NCBI GenBank assembly: GCA_012103255.1
Contig: WLXD01000007.1
Location: 124,001-188,000 of the forward strand
From: Acidobacteriota bacterium
Lineage (GTDB): Bacteria > Acidobacteriota > UBA890 > WLXD01
Direction: 5' to 3'
DNA: 64,000 nucleotides
This document shows positions 28,815 through 37,164 of this stretch, in pieces; within the stretch, counting starts at the first letter, position 1; every line of letters starts with the position of its first letter. The notes below the pieces were generated by a model. That model was not told the origin of the DNA and made no database searches. It saw only the letters and a program-made list of their open reading frames with translations. The position numbers and the translations under genes were made by a program.

Positions 28815-30388
28815 AACTCAACTCCAAACTCCAGACCCTTCTGCTGCTCGGCGGCGTCGCCGCGAGCTCTGCTGCCATGGCCCAGAGCGCCGGCCCGCAA
28901 TCTCCCGTTGCGCCCCGGCCTCCGGTCCCACCCGTGGCCCCGGTCGCGGGCCCAGTTCCCCTACCGGCCTCAGTTCCGAGCGCGCCGATGCCTCCGAGTC
29001 CGGCAGTGGCGCCGCTACCGCCGACGGCACCGACCAGCGGCTATCCGAATCACCCGGAGCTGCTTCAAGAGCGCGAAACGCGCACCAAGCATGTAGCCCG
29101 CACCTTCCCTGTCAACGGCAGGGCGGTTCACCTGGAAGGTCACTCGATGAACCTGACGGTGGAGCCCACGGACGGCGATCAGGCGACCATCACGATTGAC
29201 CTGGAGTACTGGTCACGGAGCGACGAGTGGATGGATCTCGTCGACGACGAATTCGACGTGATCGTCGATGAACGCAGTCTGGTTGTCGATATCAGTGGCG
29301 CCCGGATGCCCGAGCGCGACGAGAGCTGGTGGCGACGCATCTTCGGTCGCAACCGCGAGGTGTCCTGGGCCATCGATGCCACGCTTCGCGTTCCCGCCGG
29401 CACGGAGCTTCGTATCGAAAACCGCTATGGCGATGTCGACATCGACGGCGTCGGAGGCGAACTCACCGTCGACAACTCGTCCGGCGAGGTGATCGTGCGT
29501 GACAGCGGAAACACGACGATCCACAACGCCTACAGCGCGGTTACCGTGCGTGGCAGCGGCGAGCTCCGCATTCGGGCCAGCAGTTCCGCCGTGAGCGTTG
29601 AGGACGTCGCCGGAGACGCGGACATCGAAACCTCGTACGACACCCTGACCGTGGAGAACGTCCAGGGCGACCTACGCGCTGTGGCGAACTCCGGCGAGGT
29701 TCGGGTTGCGGGCGTGTCCGGGATGGCGGAAGTGACGAACTCGTACGCGCGTGCCGAAATCCGCGCCGTCGGGTCGCTACGATTCCGCGGCTCCTCCAGT
29801 GCCGTTGAGGTGCGCGGCGTGGGTGGTGCCGCCGACATCGAGTCCTCGTACGAATCGGTCACCGTGGAGGATGTCGAAGGCCGCCTCGAGGTGAACAGCC
29901 CGAGCGGCGCCGTAACGATCGCAGGGACGCGCGGAGACATCTCTGTGACGAACTCCTACGCTCCCGTGCGCGTCTCGGATATCGGCGGCCATGCGTCGGT
30001 GGACGCATCGAGCGCGAGTGTCACCGTGACGGATGCCGCCAGCGCCGAAGTATCGACCAGCTACTCCGGCGTAGAGATCCGCGGGGTCAGCGGGCCGGTA
30101 GAGGTTCGCAACCAGAGCGGCCGGATCGAACTGGCAGGTCTACGGGGTGACGCGCTCACAGCCTCCCACTCGCTCCGCACGAGCTACGCAGACATCGAGG
30201 TTGAATGGCCTGCCGGCACCCCGCTCGCCTTGGATGCCGAAGCCACGTACGGGCAGATCCGCTCCGACTTCAGCGGCCAGCTGGAAGAGAGCAGTTCCTC
30301 GACGCGGCGGTTCGTATCCGAGGCAACTGGCGGCGGACGCATGATCCTGGTCGCGTCGAGCGGCTCGATCGTGATCAGGGGCCGATAG
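28811..30388 (+). CDS. Secreted DUF4097-type beta-solenoid protein
   Basis: 525 residues. A signal peptide (LQTLLLLGGVAASSAAMAQS) is followed by a ~65-residue proline- and valine-rich linker. The rest is a repetitive beta-strand protein. Turns of about 20 residues recur, such as SSAVSVEDVAGDADIETSYD and SGAVTIAGTRGDISVTNSYA, the pattern of DUF4097 solenoids. At least ten turns are visible between ~210 and ~470. The product is probably surface-exposed or periplasmic. As last gene of a sigma/membrane-protein operon it is the likely output or target of the sensing pathway. The function of DUF4097 proteins is not established. Confidence 0.85.
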   Translation: MKLNSKLQTLLLLGGVAASSAAMAQSAGPQSPVAPRPPVPPVAPVAGPVPLPASVPSAPMPPSPAVAPLPPTAPTSGYPNHPELLQERETRTKHVARTFPVNGRAVHLEGHSMNLTVEPTDGDQATITIDLEYWSRSDEWMDLVDDEFDVIVDERSLVVDISGARMPERDESWWRRIFGRNREVSWAIDATLRVPAGTELRIENRYGDVDIDGVGGELTVDNSSGEVIVRDSGNTTIHNAYSAVTVRGSGELRIRASSSAVSVEDVAGDADIETSYDTLTVENVQGDLRAVANSGEVRVAGVSGMAEVTNSYARAEIRAVGSLRFRGSSSAVEVRGVGGAADIESSYESVTVEDVEGRLEVNSPSGAVTIAGTRGDISVTNSYAPVRVSDIGGHASVDASSASVTVTDAASAEVSTSYSGVEIRGVSGPVEVRNQSGRIELAGLRGDALTASHSLRTSYADIEVEWPAGTPLALDAEATYGQIRSDFSGQLEESSSSTRRFVSEATGGGRMILVASSGSIVIRGR

Positions 30389-30454
30389 CACCTCGCAGCA
30401 GCGATCCCCGGCCGCCCGTCGCAAATAGTGACTTGACCAGACCGCCCGTCATCT

Positions 30455-30488
30455 ATTAAACATTGTTTAATATTAAACATTGCTTAAT
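30455..30488. promoter_or_regulatory. Two abutting 17-bp operator copies over the PadR start
   Basis: ATTAAACATTGTTTAAT (30455-30471) is directly followed by ATTAAACATTGCTTAAT (30472-30488). The first is a near-perfect palindrome; the second has one arm mismatch. The second copy covers the first two bases of the ATG at 30487, so a bound protein would block translation initiation signals as well as transcription. The likely ligand is the PadR protein encoded here. Confidence 0.75.
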
Positions 30489-30834
30489 GGGTGACGGGCA
30501 AGTGGGCAAACAGGTTCTCGGTGAGTTCGAGCAGATCGTGCTGCTCTCGGTCGTACGGCTCGGCGAGCACGCATACGGTCGTGCGGTCTTCGAGGAAATC
30601 GAACGCCTGTCGGTGACGCCGGTAACGATCACCGCGGTCTACGTCACCCTGAGCCGGCTCGAAAAGAAGAACTTCGTGGGTGTCAGCAAGGGCACCCCAC
30701 CCGGAAGTGGTCGCGAGCAGAAGCTGTTCTCCGTGCTTCCCGGCGGGAATGAGGCACTGCGTCGCTCTCGCGAGCAGCTGGCGCGCTTCTGGGACGGCGT
30801 CGAAGTAAGCGCCGGGAGCGATGCCGGGCAATGA
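30487..30834 (+). CDS. PadR family transcriptional regulator
   Basis: 115 residues from the ATG at 30487 ([20 protein letters not shown]). GTG at 30502 would give MGKQVLGEF, closer to the family start, and TTG at 30463 is possible but inside the operator; no strong ribosome-binding site favours any of them. The core reads [20 protein letters not shown], then [20 protein letters not shown] and a wing with [10 protein letters not shown]. It belongs to the same PadR subgroup as the N-terminus of the fusion at 13678 and the gene at 49574-49906. It overlaps the permease by ATGA. Confidence 0.9.
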   Translation: MGDGQVGKQVLGEFEQIVLLSVVRLGEHAYGRAVFEEIERLSVTPVTITAVYVTLSRLEKKNFVGVSKGTPPGSGREQKLFSVLPGGNEALRRSREQLARFWDGVEVSAGSDAGQ

Positions 30835-33497
30835 GCGCTCCTGCAGTGAGGCCGCGCCCAAGCCGGCTGCTGGTTTGGCTACTACCAGCTGCAATTCGTG
30901 AGGATGTTCTCGCGGACATGCGCGACTCCTTCGCGGAAATCGCTGCGCGTCATGGCGACCCCGCCGCGCGCCGTTGGTACCGCTCGCACACCCGTGAGTC
31001 CTGCCGCGCTGCACTGCGGGCTCGCATCGAAGAACTGACCGGCCGCAACGCTGACCAACCTCTCCCCAAAGATGGTGACGGACTCATGAGCGACCTGCTG
31101 CAAGACCTGCGCTACACGGCGCGCTGGTGGCGTCACAACCCAGGCTTCACGGCGGTGGCGCTACTGACTTTGGCCCTGGGAATCGGCGCCAACACGGCGA
31201 TGTTCAGCGTCGTGTACGGCGTCCTGCTGAGCCCGTTGCCCTACCCCGATGCCGATCGCATCGTCCGCTTCTTCAACACGAATGACGAGGATCACTCGAC
31301 CCAACAGTCCCTCTCGATCGTCGAGGTGGCCGAGTACATCGAACATGCCGACATGCTCGAGGCCGTCGCCGGTATGAACATCTACGCGGTGACCCTCACG
31401 GGCGGCGACGAGCCGGCCCGGGTGCGCGCTTCGATTGTCACCGGGCAATTCTTCGACGTGTTCGGTGTACCGCCGGTTCTAGGCCGCACCTTCGGCGATG
31501 AGTCCACCGAGCCCGGGCAGGACGCCGTGGCCGTGATCAGTCACGGCCTGTGGCAGCGCGCGTTTGGAGCAGACGACGACATCGTCGGGTCGGACCTGAG
31601 AGTCGGCGGCCGCGTTCATCGGATTGCCGCCGTCATGCCTCCAGACTTCGACTACTACCCGGGCACGGATGTGTGGCTGCCGTTCGTTATCGACCGCGCG
31701 ACGCTCAACCCCGACCGGATCACGTCCCACAGTCTCGTCGCCGTCGCACGCCTGCCTGAAGGCCGTGATCTCGCCACTACCCAGGAAGCAGGAGATCGCA
31801 TGGTCGCGGGTGTTCTCGGCGAGTACCCGCAGCACCCCGACTACCATGGCGCGCTCCTCGTGCCGCTCAATGAATGGCTCACGGGTTCGGTCCGGCCGAT
31901 GCTGATCACGCTGATCGCGGCGGTTGCGTTCATGCTGTTGATCGTCTGCGCGAACGTTGCCTCACTGCTGCTGTCGCGAGCCGATAGCCGGCGCCGTGAG
32001 CTGGCGGTCCGCACGGCGCTCGGCGCGGCGCGCGGACGCCTTGTGCGCCAACTGGTAACCGAAAGCGCAGCACTCGCCCTGGTCGGCGGCGGACTCGGCA
32101 TCCTGGCCGCTGCTCTCGTTCGAGGAGCCTTGGTCACCGAACTCGCAGCCGTGCTGCCGCGCACCGGATCGATTGCGCTCAACTGGCAGGTTCTCGCCTA
32201 CTCGCTGGTGGCCAGCGCAGTCGCGGGGCTGCTCTTCGGAGTCGCTCCCGCACTTCGCAGTTCTTCGCAGGCCCCAAGCGAGACGCTTCGCGCAACCGGT
32301 AGCGGTTCATCTCCGAGTGTCCGCACACGGGGCGCTCTTGTAACGATCGAGATTGCCCTCGTTGTGGCCCTCCTGATGGGCGCGACGCTCATCGGCCAGA
32401 GTTTCTGGAACCTCATCCAGGTAGAACCGGGCATCGAGACGAGCCAGGTGGTCGCGTTCGACATCGAGTTACCGGAAACCAGCTACCCGACGCAGCCCGA
32501 CGTGGCCCGGACATTCGACTCCATCGCAAATCGGCTCTCTTCGCTGCCCGGTGTGGAGGACGTGGGCGCAGTCTCCTGGCTGCCCTTCGCCGACTTCCCC
32601 TCGCAATGGGGCGTCGAGGTGGATGGGTTCGATATGCCGGAAGAGATGGAATTGCCGGACTGGACTCTCGTGAGCGGCGACTACTTCGACGCGATCGGCA
32701 TTCCCGTGGTCCGCGGCCGCTCCTTCCTGCCTGAAGATCGCGACACCGGCGTCATCGTGACGGCCTCGGCCGCCGAACTCTACTGGGCCGACAGCGATCC
32801 GATTGGTCAACGGCTCCGTCTTGATTCAAACGCCGAGTGGCGCACGGTCGTGGGCGTGGTAGGCGACTACAAGAACCGTGGCCTGTCGGGAGAGACCCGG
32901 CACGGGCTCTACTTCCCGCACGTGATGCTGACCTTCGGCGATCCCTGGTTCCCGCGGCAGATGAGCTACACCGTACGGACGACGGGATCACCGATGCAGA
33001 CCGTCCCGAACCTGCGCGACGCCATCTGGGGCCTTGATCCGGATCTTCCGCTCTCCCGGCTTCAGCTGATGGAAGAGGTGGTTGCCGGCACGGTCGCGCA
33101 GCCACGCGTGACGCTGCTCTTCCTCGGCGGATTCGCAGCGCTCGCGCTCTTCCTCGGCGCAATCGGAATCCACGGTGTGGTCGCCCAGTCGGTCGCCGCG
33201 AGCCAACGCGAGATCGGCATCCGGATGGCTCTGGGAGCCCAGAGTCACCGCGTGCTCGGCCGCCTGATGACCGAGAGCCTCGTACGCACGGGCATCGGCC
33301 TCGCCCTCGGCCTGGTCGCCGGCTACTGGGCCACGCAAGCCATGATGAGCACGTTGCTCGTTGGAGTTTCCGCCACCGATCCGCGCATCTGGCTGACCGT
33401 GACGGCGATCCTGGGAGCGATCTCGATGCTCGCGACGTTCATCCCGGCAACACGCGCGTTGCGCATCGAACCGGTCGCGGTGCTGCGAGGCGACTAA
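30831..33497 (+). CDS. ADOP family ABC-type permease
   Basis: 888 residues. The prefix (~10-75) has [20 protein letters not shown] and an [12 protein letters not shown] motif, the same prefix type as in the permeases at 13678 and 46900. [17 protein letters not shown] leads into the first membrane helix (~102-127). Both periplasmic domains and both FtsX bundles are present ([35 protein letters not shown]). It ends with family tail [17 protein letters not shown]. It is coupled to the PadR gene by ATGA and converges on hrpB after nine bases. No ATPase partner. Confidence 0.93.
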   Translation: MSAPAVRPRPSRLLVWLLPAAIREDVLADMRDSFAEIAARHGDPAARRWYRSHTRESCRAALRARIEELTGRNADQPLPKDGDGLMSDLLQDLRYTARWWRHNPGFTAVALLTLALGIGANTAMFSVVYGVLLSPLPYPDADRIVRFFNTNDEDHSTQQSLSIVEVAEYIEHADMLEAVAGMNIYAVTLTGGDEPARVRASIVTGQFFDVFGVPPVLGRTFGDESTEPGQDAVAVISHGLWQRAFGADDDIVGSDLRVGGRVHRIAAVMPPDFDYYPGTDVWLPFVIDRATLNPDRITSHSLVAVARLPEGRDLATTQEAGDRMVAGVLGEYPQHPDYHGALLVPLNEWLTGSVRPMLITLIAAVAFMLLIVCANVASLLLSRADSRRRELAVRTALGAARGRLVRQLVTESAALALVGGGLGILAAALVRGALVTELAAVLPRTGSIALNWQVLAYSLVASAVAGLLFGVAPALRSSSQAPSETLRATGSGSSPSVRTRGALVTIEIALVVALLMGATLIGQSFWNLIQVEPGIETSQVVAFDIELPETSYPTQPDVARTFDSIANRLSSLPGVEDVGAVSWLPFADFPSQWGVEVDGFDMPEEMELPDWTLVSGDYFDAIGIPVVRGRSFLPEDRDTGVIVTASAAELYWADSDPIGQRLRLDSNAEWRTVVGVVGDYKNRGLSGETRHGLYFPHVMLTFGDPWFPRQMSYTVRTTGSPMQTVPNLRDAIWGLDPDLPLSRLQLMEEVVAGTVAQPRVTLLFLGGFAALALFLGAIGIHGVVAQSVAASQREIGIRMALGAQSHRVLGRLMTESLVRTGIGLALGLVAGYWATQAMMSTLLVGVSATDPRIWLTVTAILGAISMLATFIPATRALRIEPVAVLRGD

Positions 33498-33506
33498 GTA
33501 GCTCTT

Positions 33507-36035
33507 CTATTTCGGCCGCACCCGGCGCGTCGGCGTGGCGGTGAGCGGGTCGTCGGGCCAGTAGTGCTTCGGATAGCGCCCCTTGAGGTCTTTCTTGACT
33601 TCGAAATACCCCTCGCGCCAGAAGCTCGCAAGGTCACGGGTGACCTGGGCCGGGCGTTGTGCGGGCGACAACAGGCTCAGGGTGATCGGAACTGTTCCGC
33701 CGCCGATGCGCGGCGTCTCCAGCCAGCCGAAGACCTCCTGCAGTCGCACGGCGAGAGTCGGCGTCCCCGGGTCCGAATAGTCCACCGGGATCCGTGAGCC
33801 CGACGGAACCTCGAGATGCGTCGGCGCGATCTCATCGAGATACTCGCGCTTCTCCCAGCCCGCCAGGGTCCAGAGAATCGTGGTCACGTCGAGACGCCGC
33901 AGGTCAGCAAGTCGGTGCATCGAGACCAGGTGTGGCGCCAGCCACTGCTCCAGCGAGTCCAACAGCACTACGTCAGATACGTCGGGCCAGCCCGCGGGCT
34001 GGCTCTGGTGTGCGAACGCGAGACGTTCGCGTAGCTGGCTGGTGCGTTTCGACCACGGCAGTGCCGACAGGCCATGCGCGCGAACGCCCGCCAGCAAGCC
34101 CGCCGTGATGTGTTCCGGGTCCGGCTTCTCGATGCGAACGCGCTTCAATTCGATGGCGCCAAGACGCTCGATCCGCCAGCTCTCAGCAGCCTCGGTCTCC
34201 GGGTTCCAGCCAGTCTCCTCGACCGTCTGGACCTGGCCCTCGAACAGCTCCCGAACGGTCTCCCACTCGATCGGAGCGGCGCGGAAGATCCGCGCTTCGC
34301 CTTCCCGCTCGCCAAGGTCCGCCACCACGATCCACTCGGATTCGCCCAGCGAGTCGCCTCGCGGCAGGGCCGCGCCTCGACCATTGCGCAGCAGGTAGCG
34401 CGCACCATGCCCGGCCGTGGCGTTGCCGCGCCGGCGTCCTACTCGGTCCGGGTAGGCCAGCGCGAGGAGTTCGCCTGCTTCAGCCGCTGCACCCGTGTCG
34501 CCCCGGGCAGACTCCGGGCTCCGGCAGCGGCGCCAGCGACGGCTGTCCTCGAGCACACGATGCAGTCCGCCCCGGTGAACGCGATGGCCGAGCACTCCGC
34601 CCCGGGTTCGCGCTCGCGCCCGTTCGAGTGCCTCGAGCCGGAGGCGCATGTCCGAATCGGCCGGTGCCCCGTCGCGTTGAAGGATGTCGCGCTCACCCGC
34701 CAGCGCCGCGACGTCGGCAGCCATCGCGCCCAGCCCTCGCGCGCGCGCCGCGACGAGCAGATGTGCGAGGCGCGGATGCGCCCCGATCCGGGCCAGTTCG
34801 CGGCCATGGGCCGTGATCCCGCCGTCCGCATCGAGAGCATCGAGGCCGATGAGCAGATCACGAGCGGCAACCACCCCGGCGGCCGGCGGAGCGTCGATCC
34901 AGCGCACCTCCGCCACGGTCGCACCCCACGCCGCCAGTTCCAGTACGAGCGACGCCAGGTCCGCCTCGAGAATCTCCGGGCGAAGCGCGGGCAGAAGGGC
35001 GTGGCGTTGCCCTTCGGTCCAGAGCCGGTAGCAGACGCCCGGCGCCACGCGGCCGGCCCGGCCACGGCGCTGCTCTGCAACATCGACGGTAACCGGCACT
35101 GTGATGAGCCGCTGCATCCCCGAACCCGGGTCGAACCGGGGCACGCGCATGAGCCCCGCATCCACCACCACCCGGACGCCTTCAATCGTGAGCGAGGTCT
35201 GCGCGATGGCGGTGGCGAGCACGATCTTCCGGCGCCCCACCGGACTCGGGGCCACCGCCGCGTCCTGCTCGCTGGCGCCGAGATTGTCGAACAAAGGATG
35301 CTGGTCGACGTCCGGCGGGAGCTCGTTCTCGAGGTCTGCGGCCACGCGACGGATCTCACCGGCCCCCGGCAGGAACACCAGTACGTCGCCCGCGGTCTGA
35401 CGGATGGCGCTGCGCACTCGAGCCGCAGTCCCAGCGACCGGGTCGTCGAGTCGGCGATCGAGGTAGTGCGTCTCGACCGGATACTGCCGCCCTTCCGCGC
35501 GCACGACCGGTGCATCGTCCAGCAAGCCTGCGACCGGCCCGGTGTCCAGCGTGGCTGACATCACGAGCACACGCAGGTCGTCACGGAAGAGGCGCTGCGA
35601 CTCGAGCGTGAGTGCCAGGCCGAGATCCGAGTGGATGGACCGCTCGTGAAACTCGTCGAAGATGATCAGGCCCAGCTCATCGAGAGCCGGATCCGACTGC
35701 AGCATGCGAGTGAGCACGCCCTCGGTCACCACCTCGATGCGCGTTCGCGGGCTTACCCGGGTGTCCTGGCGGATGCGATAGCCGACCGACTCCCCCACCC
35801 GTTCGCCCAGCGTCGCGGCCATGCGCGCTGCCGCCGCACGGGTGGCGAGGCGCCTCGGCTCGAGCACCAGGATCTTGCGGCCGCCCAGCCAGTCCTCGTC
35901 GCGCAGTGCCAGCGGGACGACCGTGGTCTTGCCGGCGCCCGGTGGCGCCACCAGTACGGCTGAGTTGCGCTCCCGCAGATGCCCCCCGAGAGGGCCAAGC
36001 ACCTCCGAGACCGGCAGCTGATCAGCCTCTGGCAC
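33507..36035 (-). CDS. hrpB: ATP-dependent helicase HrpB
   Basis: About 842 residues starting at the GTG at 36035 (PEADQLPVSEVLGPL); the frame further upstream lies inside the neighbouring monooxygenase gene. Motifs in order: APPGAGKTTVVPLAL (Walker A), EPRRLATRAAA, the DEFHERS box, VMSATLD, VLATAIAQTSLTIEGVRVVV and QRRGRAGR of the DEAH/RHA helicase core. A helicase-associated region follows, then the HrpB C-terminal domain with TLAGWEKREYLDEIAPTHLE and FWREGYFEVKKDLKGRYPKHYWPDDPL. The final block is diagnostic of HrpB. It is an RNA-type helicase of unclear cellular target. It is most frequent in Proteobacteria, which bears on the identity of the organism. Confidence 0.95.
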   Translation of the reverse strand: MPEADQLPVSEVLGPLGGHLRERNSAVLVAPPGAGKTTVVPLALRDEDWLGGRKILVLEPRRLATRAAAARMAATLGERVGESVGYRIRQDTRVSPRTRIEVVTEGVLTRMLQSDPALDELGLIIFDEFHERSIHSDLGLALTLESQRLFRDDLRVLVMSATLDTGPVAGLLDDAPVVRAEGRQYPVETHYLDRRLDDPVAGTAARVRSAIRQTAGDVLVFLPGAGEIRRVAADLENELPPDVDQHPLFDNLGASEQDAAVAPSPVGRRKIVLATAIAQTSLTIEGVRVVVDAGLMRVPRFDPGSGMQRLITVPVTVDVAEQRRGRAGRVAPGVCYRLWTEGQRHALLPALRPEILEADLASLVLELAAWGATVAEVRWIDAPPAAGVVAARDLLIGLDALDADGGITAHGRELARIGAHPRLAHLLVAARARGLGAMAADVAALAGERDILQRDGAPADSDMRLRLEALERARARTRGGVLGHRVHRGGLHRVLEDSRRWRRCRSPESARGDTGAAAEAGELLALAYPDRVGRRRGNATAGHGARYLLRNGRGAALPRGDSLGESEWIVVADLGEREGEARIFRAAPIEWETVRELFEGQVQTVEETGWNPETEAAESWRIERLGAIELKRVRIEKPDPEHITAGLLAGVRAHGLSALPWSKRTSQLRERLAFAHQSQPAGWPDVSDVVLLDSLEQWLAPHLVSMHRLADLRRLDVTTILWTLAGWEKREYLDEIAPTHLEVPSGSRIPVDYSDPGTPTLAVRLQEVFGWLETPRIGGGTVPITLSLLSPAQRPAQVTRDLASFWREGYFEVKKDLKGRYPKHYWPDDPLTATPTRRVRPK

Positions 36036-36040
36036 GACGA

Positions 36041-36343
36041 CTAGAGAATGACCTCGAAGCCCTCGAAGTCCGGATGGCTCAGGTACGTCCCCTGCGGCGC
36101 CCGCGCTTGTGAGTGCGCCTTCTGGAAGGCCTCGGACTCGGTCCACGCGTCAAACGCGTCCCGGTTGGCCCATGTCGAGTGCGACGAATAGAGGGTGTAT
36201 TCGTCGTTGGCGGGACCCTTGAGCAGGTTGAAGGTCTTGAATCCGGGAACATCGTCGAGATAGGAGTCGCGGTTACGCCACATCTCCTCGAAAACCTCTT
36301 CACTCCCGCGGGCCACCTTGAAACGGTTCATGGCGATGAACAT
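36041..36343 (-). CDS. Antibiotic biosynthesis monooxygenase (ABM) domain protein
   Basis: 100 residues from the ATG at 36343, which has GGAG six bases before it. The sequence MFIAMNRFKVARGSEEVFEE...FKTFNLLKG...YTLYSSHSTWANRDAFDAW has the one-domain ferredoxin-like ABM fold used by small haem-degrading or quinol oxygenases (IsdG/HmoB type). The final segment after SEAFQKAHS is short. It ends six bases before the hrpB start, so the two genes may share a message. Whether it binds haem cannot be told from these residues. Confidence 0.85.
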   Translation of the reverse strand: MFIAMNRFKVARGSEEVFEEMWRNRDSYLDDVPGFKTFNLLKGPANDEYTLYSSHSTWANRDAFDAWTESEAFQKAHSQARAPQGTYLSHPDFEGFEVIL

Positions 36344-36461
36344 GGAGACTCCGTTCAGGGTTCGTCGTGTGTCGGAAATCGTTCGCCGAGCCACGAGGCG
36401 ACCGGCAGCGCACCCAGCTTCCCATGAACCGCCGGCCGTGGCCGACGCACCGAACAGAGAC

Positions 36462-36490
36462 GGGCCGCCGAGGGTTCTCCCCGGCGGCCC
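36462..36490 (-). terminator. Terminator of the M56 operon
   Basis: GGGCCGCCG (36462-36470) pairs with CGGCGGCCC (36482-36490), and an inner GGG/CCC extends the stem across a single-base bulge. The hairpin begins 20 bases after the stop of the minus-strand gene at 36511 and is followed by a modestly U-rich stretch. Confidence 0.55.
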
Positions 36491-36510
36491 GCAATTGCGC
36501 CCGAAGTGAT

Positions 36511-37164
36511 CTACCGCAGCGCGTCCCGGATGGCGCCGACGTAGTCGGGACTTACCCCGTGAATCCGCATCTTGATCAGGTCTTCCGGCTCGATCGACTC
36601 GTAGCCGAGATCGTTCATCGCGCGGATGTATTCCGGGCGGACGCCGTGGATCGCGAACTTCCAGAGGTCGGCCTCATCGAGGCTGTCGCTCCGATAGCCA
36701 AGGCGGTGCAGCTCCTGGACGAACTCCGTCGAGACGTCCTGTAGCGCGAAGGAGTACACGCGCTTGTCGGATAGCCCGGGATACCCCAGTCCCGCCATGG
36801 TGCGGATGTAGTCGGGATCGGGCTCGAATGTGAAGAACCCGGTACCGCGATCGTTGCGGAAGTCACCTTCAAACGTCACCGTCCCGGCGTCCCGTTCCAG
36901 TCGGAAGACTACGTCCTCGGCATCGCCGCCCATCGACCCGGCGTCGAACCACAGGTCCGACACGGCGACAGAGAAGCCGTTCTGCCAATTGTCGCGATCC
37001 GAGTCCATGCGCATGCTGAGCTGAATGCGCTCCCCGCGGTCGCGTTCATGGGGACGGGCTTCCCACGTGCCCGTGATCTCCTGGGCGACCGCAGCCACCG
37101 GCGTCGAAATGACCCCGACAATCAGGAGCGTGACTGCGAGCGACAGCGTCCGGGCTCGAGTCAT
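36511..37164 (-). CDS. Secreted protein with RIHGVSP-type repeats
   Basis: 217 residues. A signal peptide (SLAVTLLIVGVISTPVAAVA) is followed by a beta-rich domain (~28-115, EITGTWEAR...FRNDRGTGFFTFEPDPDYIRTM). The C-terminal ~105 residues contain four helical units ending in D-Y-I or E-F-V words, the last two reading AIHGVRPEYI and MRIHGVSPDYV. These match the repeats at the C-terminus of the adjacent M56 protein. The gene overlaps that one by four bases (ATGA). Sharing the same uncommon repeat in two coupled genes suggests direct interaction, such as ligand or partner for the sensor. No function is known for the repeat. Confidence 0.8.
   Translation of the reverse strand: MTRARTLSLAVTLLIVGVISTPVAAVAQEITGTWEARPHERDRGERIQLSMRMDSDRDNWQNGFSVAVSDLWFDAGSMGGDAEDVVFRLERDAGTVTFEGDFRNDRGTGFFTFEPDPDYIRTMAGLGYPGLSDKRVYSFALQDVSTEFVQELHRLGYRSDSLDEADLWKFAIHGVRPEYIRAMNDLGYESIEPEDLIKMRIHGVSPDYVGAIRDALR

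Noticed and set aside
34074-35558. 494-residue open frame antisense to hrpB
   Set aside because: hrpB motifs occupy the opposite strand across the whole interval; the antisense product has no recognisable features.
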